A stretch of DNA of 64,000 bases from positions 3,303,665 through 3,367,664 of the forward strand of contig NZ_KB913032.1 of assembly GCF_000384215.1 (NCBI RefSeq), written 5' to 3'. The stretch is from Amycolatopsis alba DSM 44262 (GTDB lineage Bacteria; Actinomycetota; Actinomycetes; Mycobacteriales; Pseudonocardiaceae). A program made the translations under genes and the position numbers. Position 1 is the first letter of the stretch. Every line of letters starts with the position of its first letter. A model generated the notes under the pieces. It was not told where the DNA came from. It saw only the letters and a list, made by a program, of their open reading frames with translations, and did no database searches. Shown in pieces: positions 7,389 to 16,167 of this stretch.

Positions 7389-9866
7389 TCAGGGCTTAGG
7401 CAGGTAAGGGCCGAGCACCTTCTCCAGGTAGTCCGCCAGGTCGTAGAACGCGTCCTGGACGGGGTTGCCCGCGCTCGGCCGGAACCGCAGCACCTGCGGG
7501 TCGTGGTCGCTCGCCTGCTTCGCGAATTCCGCGTTCAGGTGGACGACGTCGTAGTCGGCCCCGCGCGGCGCCTTCGACGCCAGGATGTGGTCCAGCACCT
7601 GCGACTGGCCCTCGAAGACGTAGCTGTACCGCTCGCTTTCCGGCAGCGACGCGATGAGGTCCTTCAGCGCACCGCCGGCGGTCAGCGTCTTCACGGCGGG
7701 CGAGAACGGGTAGTCGTTCAGGTCACCGGCCACGACGACGTTCGCGTTCTTGTCCGACGCGAGCAGCTTGTCGACAAAGCCCCGCAGGACGGTCGCCTGC
7801 TTGGCCCGCTGCACCTCGGAACTCCGGACCGGCGGCTGGTTGCGGCCGTGGGTCGGCTGGTCGCCGCCCTTGGAGTTGAAGTGGTTCGCGATGACGAACA
7901 CCGTGCGACCCTGGAAGACGAACTCGCCGACGAGCGGCTTGCGGCTGGCCTCCCACGCCTCGTTCAGCGGGTCGACCCGGCCGGGTGAGACGGTCAGGTG
8001 GGTCTTGCCGCGCTCCTTGACCACGTCGACTGGGGTGGTCGCGTCGCCGCCCTTGCGGTCCACAAAGGACACCCGTGCCGGGTTGAACAGGAAGCCGACG
8101 CGGATGTTGCCGCCCGGCTGGCCGCCGTCCTTGCCGTTCTCCGGGTCGATCTGACGCCACTCGTAGCGCGGGCCACCGGCGGCGACGATCGCGTCGACGA
8201 ACTTCTTCAGGGTCTGGTCCGCGACGACGGTGCCGTCGTTCGCAGGCCCGTTGTTGTCCTGGATCTCTTCCAGGTTCAGGATGTCCGGCTTCGCCAGGTT
8301 GGTGGCGATGGCCTTCGCCAGCTCGCCGAACTTCTCGTCACTGTCCAAAGCAGACAGGTTCTCGACGTTGTAGGTGGCCACGGAAAGCTCACCGCTGCGC
8401 TGCGCACGGGTGCTCTCGCGCTGAAGCCCGTTGTCCTTGGCGGCGCCCAGCTTGGTCGCGAACAGCGTGTAGCCGCCGAAGTTGCTGTACTCGACCGGGC
8501 CGGAGGTCTCGCCGGTGAGCACGTCGCCGGTGTTGACCTTCGGGAACGGCTGCTCGGCGAACGGGATCAGCGACGCCACCTTGAGCACGCCGGTGTTGAG
8601 CCGGTCGTAGTCCAGGTACACCGAGCCGCCGCGAACGCTCGGGTTCTGCTTCGGCTTGGTGGTCACGTAAAGCTCGTTGAACGACGACGTCGGGCCGACG
8701 ACGCGCGCGTCGGAGACGCTGACCATCTCGCTTTCGTGCGACTCCCAGAAGTCCAGCGAGTACTTCGCGGGCTCCAGCGGCAGCGGCTCGATGCTGCCGC
8801 CCGGCGCGGGGGCGACGGTGTCCGGGACCGAGTCCGGCGTGACGACGGTCGGCGCGGGAAGCGCGTTCCCGCTCGAATCGACCGTCCACTGTGCACTCGT
8901 CAGCTCGGTGAGCGACTGGTACGGCGAGGTCGCCGGGGCGTCCGGGTAGAACTCGCGGACGGTGCCGGTGGCGGTCACCGCGTCGCCGACGGCCACAGCG
9001 GGCGTGGTCGAGCCGGTGAAGACGAACAGGCCCTCGCTGGTGCGCGGGTCGGCGTCGGGGGCGGTGTCGGTGATCCAGAACCCGCGGGCCGAACCGAAGC
9101 TCCGGATCGCGGTCACGACGCCGGTGACCCCGGCGACCTTCCGGTCCTTGAACGGCGAGATCCGGGTGGTGCCCTGGATGTCGTGGATCTTGGCGGTCAC
9201 CGCCGGCGGGCCGGTCTCACCCGGCGTCTCACCCTTGCTGTTCGTCGGGGTGGGCGCGCCGGAGGTGAAGTCGGCGGCGTTGTCGTCGGTGTCGGCGAGC
9301 GTCGTCCCCCTGGCGACGGACGCGGTGTTCGACGGCGCGGGCGCCGCGGTCCCCTCACGGATGACCGCGGCCGGGCCGAAGCCGACCAGATCCTTGATCC
9401 GGCTGTCGGCCGCGCAGTCGGCGGCGGTCTTGCAGGTCAGGGCCGTGGCGCCCTGGACGAGCGCGACGGTGCCGGCGGTCGCGGACAGGGCCAGCGAGCC
9501 GGTGGCGTCCGGTGTCGGGAGCGCGACGGTGCCGCCCGCGCCCTTCGCCTGCGCGATGAGGTACCGCGCGCCGGGCGCGACAGTGCCGGTCAGCGGCGTG
9601 ACCTGCCAGCTGTTCCCCGACGCGGACGCGTACTGGACGCTGAAGCCTTCGAGGCTGACCGCGGCCGCGCCGCGGTTGGCGAGCTCGACGAAGTCGTTCG
9701 TCAGCGTGGCGCCCGAGTTGCCGCCACCGCCGTAGACCTCGGCGATCACGGCGTCGGCACTGGGCGCGGCGAGCGCGGCCGGAGCGGAGACACCGCTCAC
9801 GACCAGCCCGGAGGCAACGGCCGCGGTCAGGGCCCGTCTCCGGGCAGCACGTCGGGAAATGGTCAC
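7389..9866 (-). CDS. secreted ExeM/NucH-type endonuclease with lamin-tail domain
   Basis: Extracellular nuclease of 825 residues. The GTG at 9866 is preferred because AAAAGGGGA lies just upstream and the protein then begins with a signal peptide (SRRAARRRALTAAVASGLVV, cleavage after ALAA, ~33). A lamin-tail domain (~35-160; IAEVYGGGGN, NDFVELANRG) is followed by an OB-like region, then an endonuclease/exonuclease/phosphatase domain (~510-800) with YNVENLS, LEEIQDN, IANHFNSKGGD, VVAGDLNDYP and SDHDPQVLRF supplying the catalytic Glu, Asp, Asn and His. ExeM relatives degrade extracellular DNA. Divergent from the BNR-4 gene. Confidence 0.92.
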   Translation of the reverse strand: MTISRRAARRRALTAAVASGLVVSGVSAPAALAAPSADAVIAEVYGGGGNSGATLTNDFVELANRGAAAVSLEGFSVQYASASGNSWQVTPLTGTVAPGARYLIAQAKGAGGTVALPTPDATGSLALSATAGTVALVQGATALTCKTAADCAADSRIKDLVGFGPAAVIREGTAAPAPSNTASVARGTTLADTDDNAADFTSGAPTPTNSKGETPGETGPPAVTAKIHDIQGTTRISPFKDRKVAGVTGVVTAIRSFGSARGFWITDTAPDADPRTSEGLFVFTGSTTPAVAVGDAVTATGTVREFYPDAPATSPYQSLTELTSAQWTVDSSGNALPAPTVVTPDSVPDTVAPAPGGSIEPLPLEPAKYSLDFWESHESEMVSVSDARVVGPTSSFNELYVTTKPKQNPSVRGGSVYLDYDRLNTGVLKVASLIPFAEQPFPKVNTGDVLTGETSGPVEYSNFGGYTLFATKLGAAKDNGLQRESTRAQRSGELSVATYNVENLSALDSDEKFGELAKAIATNLAKPDILNLEEIQDNNGPANDGTVVADQTLKKFVDAIVAAGGPRYEWRQIDPENGKDGGQPGGNIRVGFLFNPARVSFVDRKGGDATTPVDVVKERGKTHLTVSPGRVDPLNEAWEASRKPLVGEFVFQGRTVFVIANHFNSKGGDQPTHGRNQPPVRSSEVQRAKQATVLRGFVDKLLASDKNANVVVAGDLNDYPFSPAVKTLTAGGALKDLIASLPESERYSYVFEGQSQVLDHILASKAPRGADYDVVHLNAEFAKQASDHDPQVLRFRPSAGNPVQDAFYDLADYLEKVLGPYLPKP

Positions 9867-10039
9867 GCTGAGTCCCCTTTTCGCAAGATCGGTCGAGGAA
9901 TACTCCCCCGAACAAGTGAAATGAGGAAGACGACAAGACAACGATTCGTCACCGCTAGCCCGTTCGGCCGCTGGTTCCGCCGTGTTCTCGCGTGAGAAGA
10001 TCAAAGTCCGCCGCCTGCGATACACCAGGAGGCGTCTTC

Positions 10040-11368
10040 ATGCGCGGACTTCTTTGCGCGCTCGTCATGGCAGGTCTCGTCATCCCGGTTCCCCAGGCGG
10101 CGGCCAAGCCGCCGGAAAAGACCGCGTTCGAGGTGATGATCCCGGCGAGCACGGTCGCGTCCCGCACCGACCGCCGTCCGAACGCGGGCGGGGTCTTCGA
10201 CCCGGTCTCACGCAAGACGTTCATCTCGTGGTCCGGCAAGGCCGCGGACACCTACGTCCAGGCCTACGACCACCGGACCGGCGCCTGGACCGCGCCGAAG
10301 AAGATCGCCGACGGCGAGTCCGACCCGCACAACTACCCGACGATGCTGCTGGCGGGCGACGGCCACCTGCTGATCTTCCGCGGCATGCACAACACGCGGA
10401 CCGTGATCAGCCGCGCGTCGCTGGCCCATTCACTCGACGGCACCTGGACCGACACCGAGGTCGCCGCGGGTGACTCGGCGAGCTACCCGATGCCGGTCAA
10501 GACCGCCGACGGCACGCTATTCATGTTCTACCGCGAAACCACGAACGAACTCGATCCCGGAGCCGCCCCGGACTTCCGTCCGATGAAGTACATCGTCTCC
10601 CGCGACGACGGGAAGACGTGGAAGAACTCCGTGCAGCTGACCGGTAAGCAGTGGGCGTTCGGCTCGCTGGGCCGGGCCGACCACATGGACGAGGTCTACG
10701 TCGGGCAGCTGCGCTACCTGCCGTCGTCCGGGCGGATCCAGTTCGTCTACACGCTCGCGGGCGGCGGGCCGGACCAGCACAAGCACGACGTCTACCACCG
10801 GAACGTCTACTACCTGTCGTTCGACGTCCACACCCTGCGCTTCTTCTCCGCGGCGGGCCGCGACCTCGGCACCCAGGTCGACGACGCCGAGCAGGAGCGG
10901 TACCTCAAGGTCGTCGAAACCCCGCTCGAACTGCCCGGCGGGCTCAAGTCGCCGGACTACATCCTGCAGGCAGGCACCCAGCGCGACGGCAAACCGTTCG
11001 TCACCTGGTTCCAGTTCGACGCCGCCGGCTCGCCGCGCGATTTCGCGGGCGCCTGGAACGGCCGGAACTGGGAAGTGCGCGAAGTCGCGAACGGACTCCG
11101 ATTGCGCGAGATCGAACCGCTCACCGGCGGCACTTGGCGCGTTTACGGAACCCGCGACGGGCAACCGGGCATCGAGACGTTCCTGCTCGAGAACGGACGG
11201 GTCTGGAAGCCGGAAACCGTGATCACCACACCGAAACCGGTCCAGCGCGTCGAGGTGATCGCCGGCTTCCGGGACCCCGCGCGCATTCTCGCGACCGGCG
11301 CGTCCAGCGCGCGTGACGTCTCCGTGGCCGACGGTGACATTTACGTGGCGGGGACACCCCGGAAATAG
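10040..11368 (+). CDS. secreted BNR-4 repeat protein
   Basis: A 442-residue exported protein. The ATG at 10040 follows AGGAGG and gives a signal peptide MRGLLCALVMAGLVIPVPQAA (~1-22). The body is a beta-propeller of the BNR_4 family: NAGGVFDPVSRKTFISW, HDRTGAW-like and DSASYPMPV blocks with recurring DDGKTW-type aspartate boxes. Relatives are putative polysaccharide-acting enzymes (sialidase/ulvan-lyase-like fold); the substrate cannot be deduced. Divergent from the nuclease gene, 173 bp apart. Confidence 0.82.
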   Translation: MRGLLCALVMAGLVIPVPQAAAKPPEKTAFEVMIPASTVASRTDRRPNAGGVFDPVSRKTFISWSGKAADTYVQAYDHRTGAWTAPKKIADGESDPHNYPTMLLAGDGHLLIFRGMHNTRTVISRASLAHSLDGTWTDTEVAAGDSASYPMPVKTADGTLFMFYRETTNELDPGAAPDFRPMKYIVSRDDGKTWKNSVQLTGKQWAFGSLGRADHMDEVYVGQLRYLPSSGRIQFVYTLAGGGPDQHKHDVYHRNVYYLSFDVHTLRFFSAAGRDLGTQVDDAEQERYLKVVETPLELPGGLKSPDYILQAGTQRDGKPFVTWFQFDAAGSPRDFAGAWNGRNWEVREVANGLRLREIEPLTGGTWRVYGTRDGQPGIETFLLENGRVWKPETVITTPKPVQRVEVIAGFRDPARILATGASSARDVSVADGDIYVAGTPRK

Positions 11369-11492
11369 CCCATTGGTGTTCCGCTGCCTTAAATGAACCT
11401 CAAGTCCGGGTTCAACCTGGCATTTCCGGAGCTACCTTGGCGACGTGAGCGAGGACACAAATCCTCCCTCATGTCGCCGGAGGAGGTGTCCG

Positions 11493-11675
11493 ATGGGCTG
11501 GCTCATCGTCGGTACGGCACTGGTTCTGCTGCTGAGCATCGCGCTGGCCGTCGATCTGCGCGACCGGAAACGCGGGGGCCGTCCGGTGGCCCACTTCGGC
11601 GGAGCGAGACTGGACGCCGTACTGCGCGAAGCCGACATGGGCGAGCGGCTCGCGGATCGGCACATGAGTTTCTGA
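11493..11675 (+). CDS. small single-pass membrane protein
   Basis: A 60-residue protein. The ATG at 11493 is preceded by a strong GGAGGAGG (11479-11486). One N-terminal transmembrane helix (LIVGTALVLLLSIALAV) is followed by a basic stop-transfer (DLRDRKRGG) and a short cytosolic tail. Unrecognised; possibly conserved in related actinomycetes. A GTG at 11445 would lengthen it but lacks a ribosome binding site. Confidence 0.6.
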   Translation: MGWLIVGTALVLLLSIALAVDLRDRKRGGRPVAHFGGARLDAVLREADMGERLADRHMSF

Positions 11676-11713
11676 CGCTCACCGGGGAGAGTGAGCGGGG
11701 GGAACTGGGGGCG

Positions 11714-11768
11714 CACCGCCGGTGCACGGGACCCGTCGGGGGAGGACGGAGCCCGTACACCGGCGGTG
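11714..11768 (+). terminator. probable terminator of small membrane protein gene
   Basis: CACCGCCGGTGCACGGG (11714-11730) pairs with CCCGTACACCGGCGGTG (11752-11768), a 17-bp stem with one mismatch and a 21-nt loop; no T tract. Confidence 0.5.
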
Positions 11769-11790
11769 TGTCGTTTCACGCCTCGCCGCA

Positions 11791-11840
11791 CTCGCGTGAT
11801 CAGAGACGGATCTCGCGTGATCAACCGCCGCACACGCGAG
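11791..11840. repeat. CTCGCGTGATCA repeats (two direct, one partial inverted)
   Basis: CTCGCGTGATCA occurs at 11791-11802 and 11812-11823, 21 bp apart, and CACGCGAG (the inverse of CTCGCGTG) at 11833-11840 against the end of the SnoaL-like gene. The spacing of two helical turns suits a protein-binding site or a 3' hairpin; function unknown. Confidence 0.5.
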
Positions 11841-12284
11841 TCACGTGAGTTCGTGCCGCGCCTTGTACTTCCCGATGAGCGACTTCGCCCCGGCGACCGC
11901 CGCCTTGCCCGCGCCCTTCGCGCTCGCGGCCAGGAAGGTCGTCCAGTCGAAATAGTCGCGCCACAGCACGATCCGGCCGTCGCGCACCTCGAACGTGCCG
12001 CACACCCAGAACTCCGCCTCCCACGCACCGCGCCGGAGGACGTCGGTGCGCTCGGTGAGCACGATCGGCCCGTCCGCGGCGAGGTGGTGGGTGCGCGCCT
12101 CGAACCCGCTGCCGTAGCGGGCCATGGCGCGCAACTGTTTCTCCACCGCCGAAAGGCCACGGGCGGCGGGAAGCGGGACGTTCTGATAGACGATATCGAT
12201 CGCCACGAAGCCCAGCGCGCGGTCGATGTCGAGCTCTTCGAGGGCCTGAAGGAAACCGGTCACCACGGTCTTCGGATCCGTCAT
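11841..12284 (-). CDS. SnoaL/limonene-epoxide-hydrolase-like protein
   Basis: A 147-residue NTF2-like cone-shaped fold protein. The ATG at 12284 starts MTDPKTVVTGFLQALEELD; WEAEFWVCGTFEVRDGRI and IVLWRDYFDW are the typical strands of limonene-1,2-epoxide hydrolase/SnoaL relatives. Family members hydrolyse epoxides or isomerise small ring compounds, but many are of unknown function. The Lys/Ala-rich tail (AAVAGAKSLIGKYKARHELT) is an extension beyond the core. Single gene. Confidence 0.75.
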   Translation of the reverse strand: MTDPKTVVTGFLQALEELDIDRALGFVAIDIVYQNVPLPAARGLSAVEKQLRAMARYGSGFEARTHHLAADGPIVLTERTDVLRRGAWEAEFWVCGTFEVRDGRIVLWRDYFDWTTFLAASAKGAGKAAVAGAKSLIGKYKARHELT

Positions 12285-12377
12285 GCCGCCCAAGGCTAAT
12301 CCGGTTTTGAACCGCCGGAAGGTCACAGCCGTATCACAGAACGGAGGGCCCGGTTTCCCCTGACTACGGAGGTATCG

Positions 12378-12929
12378 ATGCGACGGCGACTGCCGATGGC
12401 ACTGTTCGGGCTGGTCGTCTGGGTGCTCGCGGGCTGCTCGACGGCCACGGGCGCGGCACCGGCGACGAATGCTCCGGGCGCCAACCAGGCCGACGTCACC
12501 TTCTCCCAACAGATGGTCCCGCACCACCAGCAGTCGATCCAGGTCGCGAACCTCGCCTCGGAACGGTCGGCTTCCGAATACGTGAAGGCGACCGCGGCCA
12601 AGATCGTGAAAGCCGAGTCCGCGGAGGTCCAGACGATGACCGGCTGGCTGCAGTCGTGGAACGCGGCCGTACTCCCGGCGGCGGGCCACGCCGGGCACGC
12701 GATGCCGGGGATGATCACCGCCGGGCAGGTCGCCTCGCTGCAGAACCTGACCGGCGCCGAGTTCGACAAGACGTGGCTCCCGTTGATGGCCGAGCATCTG
12801 CGCAACGGCGTCGCGATGGCCAAAACCGTGCTGTCGTCGGGCGAACACGCCGAGACCAAGGCGCTCGCGCAGGAGATCGTGGAGAACCAGACGGCGGCGA
12901 TCGACGAGATCACCGCGCAGCTTTCTTGA
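12378..12929 (+). CDS. DUF305 lipoprotein
   Basis: A 183-residue exported lipoprotein. The signal peptide ends in lipobox LAGC (Cys21). The DUF305 ferritin-like helical domain carries MVPHHQQSIQVA, HAGHAMPGM and FDKTWLPLMAEHLRNGVAMA, whose His/Met residues suit metal binding. DUF305 proteins are often near copper-handling genes, but none is next to this one. GGAGG sits 6-7 bp before the ATG. A tRNA-Ser follows 42 bp downstream. Confidence 0.88.
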   Translation: MRRRLPMALFGLVVWVLAGCSTATGAAPATNAPGANQADVTFSQQMVPHHQQSIQVANLASERSASEYVKATAAKIVKAESAEVQTMTGWLQSWNAAVLPAAGHAGHAMPGMITAGQVASLQNLTGAEFDKTWLPLMAEHLRNGVAMAKTVLSSGEHAETKALAQEIVENQTAAIDEITAQLS

Positions 12930-12971
12930 CCCCCTGAAGGTCCCGGAGAGCCCTCCGGTATTGTTCTCGGC

Positions 12972-13059
12972 GGTGGCGTGTCCGAGCGGCCGAAGGAGCA
13001 CGACTCGAAATCGTGTGACGGCTAATAACCGTCCGTGGGTTCAAATCCCACCGCCACCG
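12972..13059 (+). tRNA. tRNA-Ser (anticodon CGA)
   Basis: Acceptor stem GGTGGCG (12972-12978) pairs with CGCCACC (13052-13058), discriminator G 13059. The anticodon stem CACGA/TCGTG encloses CTCGAAA, giving CGA at 13006-13008, which reads UCG. T-arm GGGTTCAAATCCC; long variable arm (class II). CCA not encoded. Confidence 0.97.
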
Positions 13060-13063
13060 CAGC

Positions 13064-13097
13064 GAAGAGCCCGGTCTCCACGGAGACCGGGCTCTTC
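13064..13097. terminator. bidirectional terminator after tRNA-Ser(CGA)
   Basis: GAAGAGCCCGGTCTCC (13064-13079) and GGAGACCGGGCTCTTC (13082-13097) form a perfect 16-bp inverted repeat. It lies between the tRNA and the convergent CsbD gene and can serve both. Confidence 0.85.
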
Positions 13098-13107
13098 CGC
13101 GTGAGGG

Positions 13108-13314
13108 CTACTTGGTGAACTTGTCCTTGAGGTCCTGGACGCCACTCTCGGCGCGGTCGCGCAGATCGTGTCCGGCCTCCTTGACCTGGCCTTCGGTCTG
13201 GTCCGCCCGGCCCGAGTTCTCCAGGTCCTGGTTGCCGGTCTTCTCGCCGAGCTTCTCCTTGGCGGCGCCGATGGCTTGCTCGGCCTTGTCCTTCGCCTTG
13301 TCGAAAACGCTCAT
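13108..13314 (-). CDS. CsbD-family stress-response protein
   Basis: A 68-residue hydrophilic protein, MSVFDKAKDKAEQAIGAAK... The ATG at 13314 follows GGAGGA by 9 bp. The pattern KDKAEQAIGAAKEKLGEKTG and QTEGQVKEAGHDLRDRA is the CsbD repeat, a general-stress protein family often under alternative sigma control; biochemical role unknown. Likely unstructured or helical and cytosolic. Confidence 0.88.
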   Translation of the reverse strand: MSVFDKAKDKAEQAIGAAKEKLGEKTGNQDLENSGRADQTEGQVKEAGHDLRDRAESGVQDLKDKFTK

Positions 13315-13398
13315 GGCGGGTGTTCCTCCTTCGACCGCGGCCACCGTTTGCGGCCGCCTATCGGAGGGTTACCCGTCCTACCGGGACCGACACATCTG

Positions 13399-13920
13399 TC
13401 ACCCGGTGCGGTTACCCCGTCGCCCGTGGAAGAAGTCTTCGAGCAGGGCCGCGCATTCGGGCTCCAGCACGCCGCCGACGACCTCCGCGCGGTGGCTGAG
13501 CCGCCGGTCGCGGACGACGTCCCACAACGAACCCACGGCCCCGGTCTTGGGCTCCCAGGCGCCGAAGACGAGCTTCGCGACCCTGGCCATCACGAGCGCC
13601 CCGGCGCACATCGTGCACGGCTCCAGCGTCACCGCGAGCGTGCAGCCTTCGAGCCGCCAGCCGTCGCCGTAGATCTCGGACGCGGCGCGCAGCGCGAGGA
13701 TCTCCGCGTGCGCCGTCGGGTCGCCGAGCTCTTCGCGGGCGTTGCGCGCGGAAGCGAGCGGGGTCCCGTCCGGGGACAGGACGACGGCGCCGATCGGCAC
13801 GTCGTCGCCCGCACCTCGCGCCGCATCGATCGCCGCCTGGACGGCGGCGATGTCGGCGGCGGAGGCGGCGGGGCTCAGATCTCGTCCAGGATCTTGGCGA
13901 ACTCGGCGGCGAATCCGCAC
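13399..13920 (-). CDS. tadA: tRNA-specific adenosine deaminase TadA
   Basis: Converts adenosine-34 to inosine in the anticodon of tRNA-Arg(ACG). Zinc-dependent CDA-fold motifs are present: HAEILALR (His plus catalytic Glu) and EPCTMCAGALVMAR (PCxxC). NAREELGDPTAHAE and FGAWEPKTGAVGS are TadA-typical. The only conventional in-frame start is the ATG at 13920, which overlaps the upstream gene by 46 bp; a start nearer to residue ~15 (for example a CTG at the upstream stop) would give the usual length. Co-transcribed with the TadA-associated protein. Confidence 0.92.
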   Translation of the reverse strand: MRIRRRVRQDPGRDLSPAASAADIAAVQAAIDAARGAGDDVPIGAVVLSPDGTPLASARNAREELGDPTAHAEILALRAASEIYGDGWRLEGCTLAVTLEPCTMCAGALVMARVAKLVFGAWEPKTGAVGSLWDVVRDRRLSHRAEVVGGVLEPECAALLEDFFHGRRGNRTG

Positions 13921-14357
13921 CGCTGCGCGACCATCTGGAGCTGTTCGTCCGGATAGAGGTCGACCTCGCCGACGATCACCTGCAGCTCCGCCCCCGGCAG
14001 GCCGAGATCGGCCAGGATCTCCAGATCGCCTTCCGGCCAGACCGCGTCGTCGTCCTCGTCCGGGGGGTCGACTCTCAGCACGTCGAGCACGTCGGCGGCG
14101 ATGTCGTAGTCGAGCGCCGCGGCGGCGTCGGACAACAGCAGCGACGGTCCTCTCGGACTCGGCCGGACGATCACGAAGAACTCGTCGTCGATCGCCAGCA
14201 GGCCGAACGCGGCACCGGTCGAACGCAGTTTTCCCAGCTCGGTGATCGCAGCGTCGAGCTCGGCGAGTGCCCCCGGATCAAGAGAGCTGCACCGCCACCG
14301 ACCGTCCTCCCGCACCACGGCCACCGCGAACCCCGTGATCGGCTCTTGCACCGCCAT
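13875..14357 (-). CDS. tRNA adenosine deaminase-associated protein
   Basis: A 160-residue actinobacterial protein of the family always found before tadA (TIGR03941). Starts MAVQEPITGFAVAVVRED at the ATG 14357; a 20-residue upstream extension is possible. Acidic segment DPPDEDDDAVWPEGDLEIL and the terminal RCGFAAEFAKILDEI are characteristic. Function unproved; the overlap with tadA implies coupled expression and a likely physical partnership. Confidence 0.88.
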   Translation of the reverse strand: MAVQEPITGFAVAVVREDGRWRCSSLDPGALAELDAAITELGKLRSTGAAFGLLAIDDEFFVIVRPSPRGPSLLLSDAAAALDYDIAADVLDVLRVDPPDEDDDAVWPEGDLEILADLGLPGAELQVIVGEVDLYPDEQLQMVAQRCGFAAEFAKILDEI

Positions 14358-14433
14358 GCGCACACCGTATTCCGCCCGCATTCGGAACGCACGCACGGTG
14401 CGCCCGAAGCGCCGCATGCGCCACTATCGAGAC

Positions 14434-15663
14434 ATGACCGGACCGACCGACCTGCCCACGCTCCCCGATGCGCGCTTCGCCGGTTTGCTGGACGAAGCCC
14501 GCGCTCTTCAGACGAAAACCGTAGGACTCCGCCGTGAGATCCACCGGAATCCGGAGATCGGCCTCCATCTGCCGAAGACCCAGGCCTCGATCAAAGCAGC
14601 CCTCGACGGCCTGCCGCTGGAGATCGTCGAGGGCAAATCGACCACTTCGCTGACCGCCGTCCTGCGGGGAGGGAAGCCGGGCCCGGCGATCCTGCTCCGC
14701 GGCGACATGGACGCGCTTCCGCTGCACGAGGACACCGGCCTCGGCTTCGCCTCCGAAGACGACGAAGCGATGCACGCCTGCGGGCACGACACCCACGTCG
14801 CCATGCTGGCGTCGGCCGCGCGGCTGCTCAGCGAGCACGTCGACGAGCTGGCCGGGTCGGTGGTGTTCATGTTCCAGCCCGGCGAGGAGGGCGAGCACGG
14901 CGCGCGCCACATGATCCACGAAGGCGTGCTCGACGCCGCAGGCGAACGGGTCGTGAAGGCGTTCGGCCTGCACATCTTCACCTCGGCCGCGACCGGCGTC
15001 GTGCAGACGCGGCCCGGTCCGATCATGGCGTCGGCGAACACCTTCCACGTCACCGTCACCGGCCGGGGCGGGCACGGCTCGGCGCCGCACCAGGCGATCG
15101 ACCCGGTGCCGGCGGCGGCCGCGATGGTGACCGCGCTGCAGACGATGGTGACCCGCAAGGTGAGCGTGTTCGAGCCCGCCGTGGTCTCGGTGACCCGCAT
15201 CGAGACCGGGACCGCGACGAACATCATCCCGGAGACAGCGTTCATGGAGGGCACGATCCGCACGCTGTCCGAGCGGACGCAGGCGTTCGTGCGCGAGGAG
15301 CTGCCGAAGGTGTGCGAGGCGATCGGCGCGGCGCACGGCGTCCGCGTGCACGCCGAAGTGCCCGCCGGCTACCCGACGACGGTGAACGATCCGCAGGTCG
15401 CGGGCCGGGTACTGGAGCTGGCGGCCGAGGTCCTCGGTGCGGAGAACTCCGAGTTCATGGAGCACCCGGTGATGGGCGCGGAGGACTTCTCGTATGTCCT
15501 GCAACGCGTTCCGGGTGCCTTCGCCTTCCTCGGCGCCGCCCCGCCCGGATCCGACCCGGCCACGGTCGAGGCGAACCACTCGAACCGCGTGATCTTCGAC
15601 GAGGACGCGATGGCCAACGGTGTCGCGATGTACGCGGCGTTCGCGCTGGACGCACTTCGGTAG
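14434..15663 (+). CDS. M20-family amidohydrolase/peptidase
   Basis: A 409-residue zinc aminoacylase/IAA-amino-acid-hydrolase-type enzyme that hydrolyses N-acyl amino acids or similar amides. Metal and catalytic motifs: LLRGDMDALP, MHACGHDTHVAM, MFQPGEEGEHGA and a terminal MGAEDFSYVLQ. The lid domain begins near GRGGHGSAPH. The ATG at 14434 (MTGPTDLPTLPD) avoids an upstream extension that overlaps the opposite-strand gene. Cytosolic; monocistronic; divergent from the tadA pair by 76 bp. Confidence 0.9.
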   Translation: MTGPTDLPTLPDARFAGLLDEARALQTKTVGLRREIHRNPEIGLHLPKTQASIKAALDGLPLEIVEGKSTTSLTAVLRGGKPGPAILLRGDMDALPLHEDTGLGFASEDDEAMHACGHDTHVAMLASAARLLSEHVDELAGSVVFMFQPGEEGEHGARHMIHEGVLDAAGERVVKAFGLHIFTSAATGVVQTRPGPIMASANTFHVTVTGRGGHGSAPHQAIDPVPAAAAMVTALQTMVTRKVSVFEPAVVSVTRIETGTATNIIPETAFMEGTIRTLSERTQAFVREELPKVCEAIGAAHGVRVHAEVPAGYPTTVNDPQVAGRVLELAAEVLGAENSEFMEHPVMGAEDFSYVLQRVPGAFAFLGAAPPGSDPATVEANHSNRVIFDEDAMANGVAMYAAFALDALR

Positions 15664-15687
15664 CCATTACACAACAGTGTTGATTTA

Positions 15688-16167
15688 ATGGGTGTCATGA
15701 GCGATGACACCCTTGCCGTCCTGGCCGCACAGGAGGAGCGCCTGGTCTTCCGCCGGTTCGACAACGAGACCGCGCTGAAGCTGGGCGCCCACCTGCTCGC
15801 GGCGGCACGGGACCGCGCCCTCCCGGTGACGGTCTCCGTGCGCCGCGGCGGCCAGCGGCTGTTCCACGCGGCGTTGCCGGGCACGTCGGCCGACAACGAC
15901 GCGTGGATCGACCGCAAGAGCCGCGTCGTCGACCGCTACGGGCACAGCTCGTTCCTCGTCGGCGAGCGGTTCCGCGCGAAAGGCACGACGTTCGAGGCCG
16001 ACTCCCGCCTCGATCCGGACCTCTACGCCGCGCACGGCGGCGTGTTCCCGGTGATCGTCGACGGCGTGGGCCCGGTCGGCACGGTCGGCATCTCAGGACT
16101 GCCGCAGGCCGACGATCACGCGTTCGTCGTCGAGCAACTGGAAACCTTCCTCGCCACACTGTCCTAA
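15688..16167 (+). CDS. UPF0303/HbpS-like heme-degrading-domain protein
   Basis: A 159-residue protein of the PF03928 group (UPF0303). FDNETALKLGAHLLAAARDRALPVTVSV and FPVIVDGVGPVGTVGISGLPQADDHAFV match the family body. Relatives bind heme or corrinoid or are of unknown role; no secretion signal here. Starts at ATG 15688 or 15697; neither has a clear ribosome site. Its stop codon abuts a cluster of DnaA boxes. Confidence 0.8.
   Translation: MGVMSDDTLAVLAAQEERLVFRRFDNETALKLGAHLLAAARDRALPVTVSVRRGGQRLFHAALPGTSADNDAWIDRKSRVVDRYGHSSFLVGERFRAKGTTFEADSRLDPDLYAAHGGVFPVIVDGVGPVGTVGISGLPQADDHAFVVEQLETFLATLS

Noticed and set aside
11841..13001. 386-residue minus-strand protein covering the DUF305 gene
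   Set aside because: Only the last 147 residues are a real SnoaL-like domain; the rest is antisense to the DUF305 lipoprotein and tRNA.
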